Shown here: piece after piece, positions 59,147 through 64,000 of the stretch
How the letters are laid out: the number at the start of each line of letters is the position of its first letter
How positions within the stretch are numbered: the stretch's first letter is position 1
NCBI GenBank assembly: GCA_014138725.1
Contig: JACJID010000003.1
Coordinates: 372,001 to 436,000 of the forward strand
Direction of reading: 5' to 3'
DNA from: Kutzneria viridogrisea
GTDB lineage: Bacteria > Actinomycetota > Actinomycetes > Mycobacteriales > Pseudonocardiaceae
Length of the DNA stretch: 64,000 nucleotides
Notes under the pieces: model-generated
The model's input: only the letters and a program-made list of their open reading frames with translations
Told to the model about the DNA's origin: nothing
Databases searched by the model: none
Program-made: the position numbers and the translations under genes

Positions 59147-59926
59147 ATGAGCGAGGAACAGCAACGCGGATCAGCCTTCGTCCAGTCCCTTGAGCGGGGT
59201 CTGGCGGTGATCCGCGCCTTCGACTCCGAACACGTCGAGCTGACGCTCAGCGAGGTAGCCAAGATCACCGGATTGACCAGGGCCGCCGCACGCCGGTTCC
59301 TGCACACACTGGTGGAGCTGGGCTACATGCGCACCGACGGCAGGTTGTTCGCGCTGCGCCCGCGCATCCTGGAACTGGGCTACGCCTACCTGTCCAGCCT
59401 GTCCCTGCCCGAGGTGGCGCAGCCGCACATGGAGCGGCTGGTGGCCACCGTGCACGAGTCCAGTTCGGTCTCCGTGCTGGACGGGGACGAGGTCGTGTAC
59501 GTCGCGCGCGTGCCCACGAAGCGGATCATGACGGTGAGCATCGCGGTGGGCACCCGGTTCCCCGCCTACGCCACCTCCATGGGCCGGGTGCTGCTCGCCG
59601 CGCAGGAGGAGGCGTGGCTGGAGCGGTACCTGGACAAGACCGAACTGCGCCCGCTGACCTCGCGCACGATCACCGACCCCGGCAGGCTCCGCGCGGTGCT
59701 GGCAGAGACGAGACAGCAGGGCTGGACCCTCGTCGACCAGGAACTGGAGGAGGGCCTGCGCTCCATCGCGGCCCCCGTGCACGACGCGGACGGGGTGGTG
59801 ATCGCGGCGGTGAACGTCTCCGCGCACGCCAGCCGCGGCAGTTCGCAGACCATCCGCGAGGAGTTGTTGCCGCATCTGCTGGAAACCGCGCGGCTGATCG
59901 AGGAGGACCTGCGCGCGGGCAGCTGA
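59147..59926 (+). CDS. pcaR: IclR-family regulator of the pca genes
   Basis: A 259-residue IclR protein of the PcaR/PcaU/PobR type. The winged HTH (residues about 10-65) includes LTLSEVAKITGLTRAAARRFLHTLVELGYM, and the effector domain follows with SVSVLDGDEVVYVARVPTKRIMTVSIAVGTRFPAYATSMGRVLLA, a segment strongly conserved in beta-ketoadipate pathway regulators. It probably responds to 3-oxoadipate or protocatechuate and binds the palindrome at 53973-54006. Confidence 0.92.
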   Translation: MSEEQQRGSAFVQSLERGLAVIRAFDSEHVELTLSEVAKITGLTRAAARRFLHTLVELGYMRTDGRLFALRPRILELGYAYLSSLSLPEVAQPHMERLVATVHESSSVSVLDGDEVVYVARVPTKRIMTVSIAVGTRFPAYATSMGRVLLAAQEEAWLERYLDKTELRPLTSRTITDPGRLRAVLAETRQQGWTLVDQELEEGLRSIAAPVHDADGVVIAAVNVSAHASRGSSQTIREELLPHLLETARLIEEDLRAGS

Positions 59927-59951
59927 TGCATGCCCCGCGCGCGATTTGTCG

Positions 59952-59974
59952 TCGATACTGAAAACCAGTATCGA
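59952..59974. promoter_or_regulatory. Perfect inverted repeat before the ATPase gene
   Basis: TCGATACTG and CAGTATCGA are 9-bp perfect arms around AAAAC, ending 7 bases before the GTG at 59982. It could be an operator or a 5' RNA hairpin. No adjacent regulator other than PcaR is present, and the sequence is unlike the pca operator. Confidence 0.5.
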
Positions 59975-59981
59975 TAAGGCG

Positions 59982-60938
59982 GTGAAAATCGCCTTCGTCG
60001 GCAAGGGCGGCAGCGGCAAGACGACCCTGTCCGGGTTGTTCGCCGGCCACCTGGCCGCACTGGGACGGCCAGTGCTCGCCATCGACGCCGACATCAACCA
60101 GCACCTGGCCGCGGCACTGGGCTTTCCCGAGCCCTCGCTCGGCGCCGCTCTGGGCGCCCGCCTGCCGCTGATCAAGCAGTACCTGCGCGGGGACAACCCG
60201 CGGATCGCCTCCGCCGAGGCCATGATCAAGACAACCCCGCCCGGCCGGGGCTCCCGCCTGCTGCGCGTGGTCGAGGACAACCCGGTCTACGCCGAGTGCG
60301 TGCGCGAGCACGGCGGCGTGCGGCTGGCCGTGACCGGCCCGTTCGCCGAGGACGACCTGGGCGTGTCCTGCTACCACTCCAAGATCGGTGCGGCCGAACT
60401 GCTGCTCAACCACCTGGTGGACGGGCCGGAGGAGTACGTGGTGGTGGACATGACCGCGGGCGCGGACTCCTTCGCCTCCGGCCTGTTCACCCGCTTCGAC
60501 CTGACCGTGCTGGTGTGCGAGCCGACCCTGCGCAGCGTCGGCGTCTACCGGCAGTACCGCGACTACGCCCGCGACTACGAGGTGCGGCTGGCGGTGCTGG
60601 GCAACAAGGTCTGCGACGCCGAGGACGAGCTGTTCCTGCGCGAGCAGGTCGGCGCCGACCTGCTGGGCTGCATGGGCCGTTCGGCACACGTGCGCGCGGC
60701 CGAGCGCGGGCAGCACCGGCCGGTGACCGAGTTGGAGCCGGAGAACCTCGCGGCGCTGGCGGCCGTGCGCGACCTGCTGGACGCCGCGCCGAAGGACTGG
60801 GGCCGGTACCAGCGCCAGGCCGTGCAGTTCCACCTGCGCTACGCCGAGAAGTGGGCGGGCCCCGGGCTGGCCGCGCAGGTCGATCCCGAATTCGTGCCAG
60901 GACCACAGGCGCTGTCACTGCTGGCGCCGACCAACTAG
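59982..60938 (+). CDS. MinD/CooC-like P-loop ATPase
   Basis: A 318-residue SIMIBI-class ATPase. The deviant Walker A is FVGKGGSGKTTLSG at residues 4-17, DADINQHLAAALG follows beta-2, and VVVDMTAGADSFASG is the switch/Walker B region. A pair of Cys (GVSCYHSKIG and LVCEPTL) recalls CooC-like metal-insertion proteins, but they are not a CxC motif. The GTG at 59982 gives the typical MKIAFVGKGGSGKTT start; an upstream TTG would place the inverted repeat inside the gene. It is co-transcribed with the SCO5389-family gene. Confidence 0.85.
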   Translation: MKIAFVGKGGSGKTTLSGLFAGHLAALGRPVLAIDADINQHLAAALGFPEPSLGAALGARLPLIKQYLRGDNPRIASAEAMIKTTPPGRGSRLLRVVEDNPVYAECVREHGGVRLAVTGPFAEDDLGVSCYHSKIGAAELLLNHLVDGPEEYVVVDMTAGADSFASGLFTRFDLTVLVCEPTLRSVGVYRQYRDYARDYEVRLAVLGNKVCDAEDELFLREQVGADLLGCMGRSAHVRAAERGQHRPVTELEPENLAALAAVRDLLDAAPKDWGRYQRQAVQFHLRYAEKWAGPGLAAQVDPEFVPGPQALSLLAPTN

Positions 60939-60946
60939 GAGGACCG

Positions 60947-61336
60947 ATGTCCCTGGATGTGCCCACCGAACTGCTGGCGCGTGCCGAGCGGGGCGAGGTG
61001 GCCGACGAGGAGTTCGTGGCCTGCGTGCGGGATTCGCTGCCGTACGCCTGGACGGTGATCAGCGGGGTCGCCAGGCAGGTGGACCCGGACACCGAGTTCG
61101 CCGATCACGAGGTGCCGCCGCCCAGCGAGGCGGAGCGGGGGCAGTTGCTGCGGGCGCTGGCCTCCGACGCGATCCGCGGCGGACTGGAGCGGCACCTCGG
61201 GGTGCGGCTGGCGTTCCAGAACTGCCACCGGGTAGCCGCGTTCCGGCCCGACGCGGTGGACGGCGACCGGTACCGGGCGTTCGTCTCACCGCGGGGTCAG
61301 CTGCTCAACCAGAGCCCTGAGCTGCGGGACTGCTGA
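60947..61336 (+). CDS. SCO5389-family protein
   Basis: A 129-residue conserved actinobacterial protein. It begins MSLDVPTELLARAERGEV and ends with the highly conserved GQLLNQSPELRDC; SLPYAWTVISGVARQ and FQNCHRVAAF are also typical. Function unknown. In Streptomyces the gene sits beside a MinD-like ATPase gene as it does here, so the pair probably works together. The ATG follows AGGAGG, nine bases after the ATPase stop. A terminator follows. Confidence 0.85.
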   Translation: MSLDVPTELLARAERGEVADEEFVACVRDSLPYAWTVISGVARQVDPDTEFADHEVPPPSEAERGQLLRALASDAIRGGLERHLGVRLAFQNCHRVAAFRPDAVDGDRYRAFVSPRGQLLNQSPELRDC

Positions 61337-61351
61337 GAGCGGGTACGAAGA

Positions 61352-61383
61352 ACGGGGTCCGCCACGACCGCGGCGGACCCCGT
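61352..61383. terminator. Bidirectional hairpin terminator
   Basis: A 12-bp perfect stem (ACGGGGTCCGCC / GGCGGACCCCGT) with an 8-base loop lies between the convergent SCO5389-family and cold-shock genes. Confidence 0.85.
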
Positions 61384-61400
61384 CACCTCAAGTCTGCAGC

Positions 61401-61604
61401 TCAGAGGGCGCGGACGCCCATGGCCTGCGGGCCCTTGGTGCCCTGGCCGATCTCGAAGCTGACCCTCTGGTTCTCCTCCAGGCTACGGAAGCCGTTGCCC
61501 TGGATCTCCGAGTAGTGCACAAAAACGTCGGCGCCACCGTCGGAGGGGGCGATGAAGCCGAAGCCCTTCTCCGAGTTGAACCACTTGACGGTGCCTTCTG
61601 CCAC
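61401..61604 (-). CDS. Cold-shock protein (CspA family)
   Basis: A 67-residue single-domain nucleic-acid chaperone. RNP1 is KGFGFIAP and RNP2 is VFVHYSEI, on the OB-fold that starts [11 protein letters not shown]. It binds single-stranded RNA/DNA and prevents structure formation. The GTG start follows GAGGAGA. The gap to the divergent GH30 gene is about 325 bp, long enough for the long structured 5' leader common in csp genes, though no specific element was identified. Confidence 0.96.
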   Translation of the reverse strand: MAEGTVKWFNSEKGFGFIAPSDGGADVFVHYSEIQGNGFRSLEENQRVSFEIGQGTKGPQAMGVRAL

Positions 61605-61928
61605 TTGACTATCTCCTCAAACAGGTCATCACACCGTGCCGCAGCTGCGACACGACGGGTCTGATCACGGGACGGAGACTTCGCCCGGTTCCCTGCGAGG
61701 AAGGACTTACCGCCCGCGACTTCGTTCCGCGAGCGTGGATACGACACGAACACAGAATGCGACCGCGCACAGTGAACCACACCGCCGCACCGACCGTGAA
61801 GGCCCGCACCCATGTGGGTGTGACCGCCCCCACAACTCACCCTTGACCACCGGCCCGTTCACGACTTAAATCGGATCGCGAAATAAGCCGCCACGCCGTT
61901 CCCACCCCTGCTGGAACGAGGTGTCCCC
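61605..61928. promoter_or_regulatory. Divergent cspA/GH30 intergenic region with a sigma-70-type promoter
   Basis: For the rightward gene, TTGACC (61843-61848) and TTAAAT (61866-61871) are separated by exactly 17 bp, a good housekeeping-type promoter 58 bases before the GH30 start. The rest probably contains the leftward csp promoter and 5' leader; no clear -10 was found for it. Confidence 0.6.
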
Positions 61929-63764
61929 GTGCGATCACCGTTGCTCGTCGCGCTCCTGCTCACCGCATCAGCACTGGCCCTGCCCGCGCCCGCCCAGGCG
62001 GCCGGTGAGACCGTCAACATCTGGCTGACCAGCACCAACGACTCGGGTGGCCGCAGCCTCACCCGTGGCCTCCAGCAGCAGAGCCCGGTGAGCTTCACCC
62101 CGGGCACCGGCTCGGGCGGTCAGACCGTCACCGTCAACGAGAACATGACCTACCAGCAGTTCGAGGGAGCCGGTGCCTCGTTCACCGACACCGCGGCCTG
62201 GCTGATGAACTCCAGCGGGGCGCTGTCCCCGGCCACCCGCGAGGCCACCATGCGTAAACTGTTCGACCCGGTCGACGGCATCGGGCTGGGCTTCGTCCGC
62301 AACCCGATGGGCGCCTCGGACCTCGCGCGGTACAGCTACTCCTACGACGACGTGCCCGCCGGGCAGACCGATCCGGGGCTGGCCAGGTTCTCCATCGCGC
62401 ACGACCTGGCCGACGTGGTGCCGCTGACCAAGCAGGCCCGCGCGCTGAACCCGAACCTGAAGGTCATGGGCTCCCCGTGGACCGCCCCCGGCTGGATGAA
62501 GGACAACGACAACCTGGTGCAGGGCTGGCTCCAGTCGCAGTACTACGGCGCCTACGCCCAGTACTTCGTGAAGTACCTCCAGGCCTACGCCGCGCAGGGC
62601 GTGCCGGTGGACTACGTGTCCGTGCAGAACGAGCCGACCTGCTGCAACGGCTACCCGTCCATGTCCTGGAACGGCTCGGGCCTGGCCTACTTCACCAAGA
62701 ACGACCTGCTGCCCGCGCTGCACTCGGCGAACCTGTCCACGAAGGTGCTCGCGCTGGACTGGAACTGGGACACCTACGGCAACTACGCCGCGGCCACCGT
62801 GGACGACTCGGCCGTGCGCAACGACCCGCTGTTCGGCGGCATGGCCTGGCACGGCTACGGCGGCAACGTCGGGCAGCAGACCACGGTGCACGACCAGTAC
62901 CCGTCGATGAACGCCTACGACACCGAGCACTCCGGCGGCACCTGGATCGGCAACCAGCAGCAGGAGGACATGAACAACATCATCGACTACACCCGCAACT
63001 GGGGCCGCAGCGTGGTGAAGTGGAGCCTGGCGGTGGACCAGAACATGGGCCCGCACAACGGGGGCTGCGGCACCTGCACCGGTTTGATCACCGTGCACAA
63101 CGGGGACTCGCGCAGCGGGCAGGTCGACTACACCGTGGAGTACTACGACATGGGCCACTTGACCAGGTTCGTCAAGCCCGGCGCCGTGCGCATCGACTCC
63201 ACCGACAACTCCGCGGTGCGCAACGTGGCCTGGCGCAACCCGGACGGCTCCAAGGCGCTGGTGGCCTACAACGGCAGTGGCAGCTCGCAGAACCTGCGGG
63301 TCAACTGGGGCAACCAGTCGTTCAGCTACACCCTGCCAGCGGCCACCTCGGCCACGTTCACCTGGAGCGGCTCGCAGGGTTCGGGCGGTGCCACCGGCGG
63401 GCGGATCACCGGCGTCGCGGGCAAGTGCGTGGACGTGGCGGGCGGCAGTTCCGCCAACGGCACGGCCGTGCAGCTCTACGACTGCAACGGCAGCGCGGCC
63501 CAGCAGTGGACCGTCAGCGGCAACACCGTGCAGGCACTGGGCAAGTGCCTGGACGTGGCCAACGCCAGCTCCGTCAACGGCGCCCAGGTCCAGCTTTACG
63601 ACTGTAACGGCACGGCGGCCCAGCAGTGGACGGCCAGCGGCGGCGGCTTGCGCGCACTGGGCAAGTGCCTGGACGCCACCGGCAACAGCTCCGCCAACGG
63701 CACACGCCTGCAACTGTGGGACTGCACCGGATCCGCCAACCAGACCTGGACCCTCCCGACCTGA
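61929..63764 (+). CDS. Secreted GH30 glycosidase with C-terminal ricin-type lectin domain
   Basis: A 611-residue exported enzyme. A signal peptide (LLVALLLTASALALPAPAQA) is followed by a GH30 TIM barrel with beta-sandwich (about residues 27-470). The acid/base Glu is in VSVQNEPTCCNG near residue 236 and the nucleophile Glu in AYDTEHSGGTW near residue 335, as in endo-beta-1,6-glucanases and glucosylceramidases. A Gly-rich linker joins a ricin B-type beta-trefoil (about 485-611) whose three subdomains each have KC(V/L)D, QLYDC/QLWDC and QQW/QTW motifs. It probably attacks fungal beta-1,6-glucan outside the cell. The GTG start has a good sigma-70-type promoter upstream. Confidence 0.92.
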   Translation: MRSPLLVALLLTASALALPAPAQAAGETVNIWLTSTNDSGGRSLTRGLQQQSPVSFTPGTGSGGQTVTVNENMTYQQFEGAGASFTDTAAWLMNSSGALSPATREATMRKLFDPVDGIGLGFVRNPMGASDLARYSYSYDDVPAGQTDPGLARFSIAHDLADVVPLTKQARALNPNLKVMGSPWTAPGWMKDNDNLVQGWLQSQYYGAYAQYFVKYLQAYAAQGVPVDYVSVQNEPTCCNGYPSMSWNGSGLAYFTKNDLLPALHSANLSTKVLALDWNWDTYGNYAAATVDDSAVRNDPLFGGMAWHGYGGNVGQQTTVHDQYPSMNAYDTEHSGGTWIGNQQQEDMNNIIDYTRNWGRSVVKWSLAVDQNMGPHNGGCGTCTGLITVHNGDSRSGQVDYTVEYYDMGHLTRFVKPGAVRIDSTDNSAVRNVAWRNPDGSKALVAYNGSGSSQNLRVNWGNQSFSYTLPAATSATFTWSGSQGSGGATGGRITGVAGKCVDVAGGSSANGTAVQLYDCNGSAAQQWTVSGNTVQALGKCLDVANASSVNGAQVQLYDCNGTAAQQWTASGGGLRALGKCLDATGNSSANGTRLQLWDCTGSANQTWTLPT

Positions 63765-63770
63765 CCCCGC

Positions 63771-63854
63771 GAGTCCCGCCCTGGGTTACGCGAGTCCCGC
63801 TCTCCCGCACCTGAGTCCCGCTCACCGGAGTACGAGTCCCGCTCAGCGGTGGTC
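63771..63854 (+). repeat. Family B 21-bp array, forward
   Basis: Four 21-bp units beginning GAGTCCCGC start seven bases after the GH30 stop codon and face the reverse array that follows. Confidence 0.9.
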
Positions 63855-63869
63855 TCTGATCACGGCTGG

Positions 63870-64000
63870 GCGGGACTCACGGGCATGTGGACGAGACTCG
63901 CAGGCGGCTGGACGGGACTCGCAGGCGTGTGGGCGGGACTCGCGCGCCAGAAAGCGGGACTCGCGGGCGGCAGGGCGGGACTCACGGGCAGGTGGGCGGG
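63870..64000 (-). repeat. Family B 21-bp array, reverse (runs off the window)
   Basis: Six 21-bp units with core GCGGGACTC or a one-base variant, continuing to the window edge. With the forward array it forms a large imperfect inverted repeat downstream of the GH30 gene. Confidence 0.9.

Noticed and set aside
61605-61928. Possible riboswitch or RNA thermometer in the cspA leader
   Set aside because: A long leader is plausible for this family, but no specific conserved structure could be recognised by eye.

Overview
The window is very GC-rich, with third codon positions almost all G/C and frequent GTG and TTG starts. It carries an EspG-type ESX accessory gene, SCO5389-family and DUF6801-type proteins, and pcaL as a fusion gene. 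This fits a filamentous actinomycete, most likely of the Pseudonocardiaceae; the genus cannot be fixed from the sequence alone. No rRNA, tRNA, CRISPR array, transposase or phage gene was recognised.

Layout. Positions 1-8398 hold a TPR/patatin/TetR/P450 run (the first codons of a likely P450 ferredoxin lie at the left edge), a Tat-exported cholesterol-oxidase-like GMC enzyme, a small RHH protein, a dinucleotide-binding reductase with its TetR, and a secreted GH25 muramidase. Positions 8500-23568 form a specialised-metabolite cluster. A 12-gene leftward operon runs from 20270 to 8500, with nearly all junctions overlapping by a few bases; it is followed divergently by a flavodoxin-fold protein and an MFS exporter, then a LysR regulator. 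Positions 23612-37005 are mixed: membrane protein, secreted hydrolase, a second and canonical cholesterol oxidase, a beta-lactamase-like lipoprotein, a NagZ-type GH3 hexosaminidase behind a DasR-like site, a mucin-like Thr/Pro surface protein, crotonase/HxlR pair, slipin, and a sulfur-type operon (Cys leader peptide, SsuD-like monooxygenase, GNAT, solute-binding lipoprotein). Positions 37346-40032 are an ABC permease coupled to a second FAD protein. Positions 40298-43823 and 46056-49096 are acyl-CoA metabolism genes that share an operator motif. Positions 53886-59926 are the protocatechuate branch of the beta-ketoadipate pathway with a divergent aromatic aldehyde dehydrogenase. The right end holds an ATPase/SCO5389 pair, a cold-shock protein and a secreted GH30 glycosidase with a ricin-type lectin domain.

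How the cluster may work. The aldolase (19452-20270) and archaeal-type dehydroquinate-synthase-like enzyme (18364-19455) are the GriI/GriH pair, known to make 3-amino-4-hydroxybenzoate (3,4-AHBA). The FAD enzyme (9858-11738) and fumarase-superfamily lyase (8500-9846) match the CreE/CreD type pair that turns aspartate into nitrosuccinate and then nitrous acid. Two adenylating enzymes, two carrier proteins, a ketosynthase and a Cys-less half-ketosynthase complete the set. The inference is that 3,4-AHBA is activated, extended by a small type II PKS, and diazotised (or deaminated through a diazo intermediate).

The other striking feature is non-coding: two tandem-repeat families, a 22-bp GTGTCGGCG type and a 21-bp GAGTCCCGC type. 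They recur in six places, usually as facing inverted arrays. One array has been captured as the C-terminal tail of a membrane protein, and one hypothetical gene is bracketed symmetrically by both families. A 53-bp palindrome occurs twice, and a palindromic codon string for Ser-Thr-Val-Asp is strongly over-represented inside genes.
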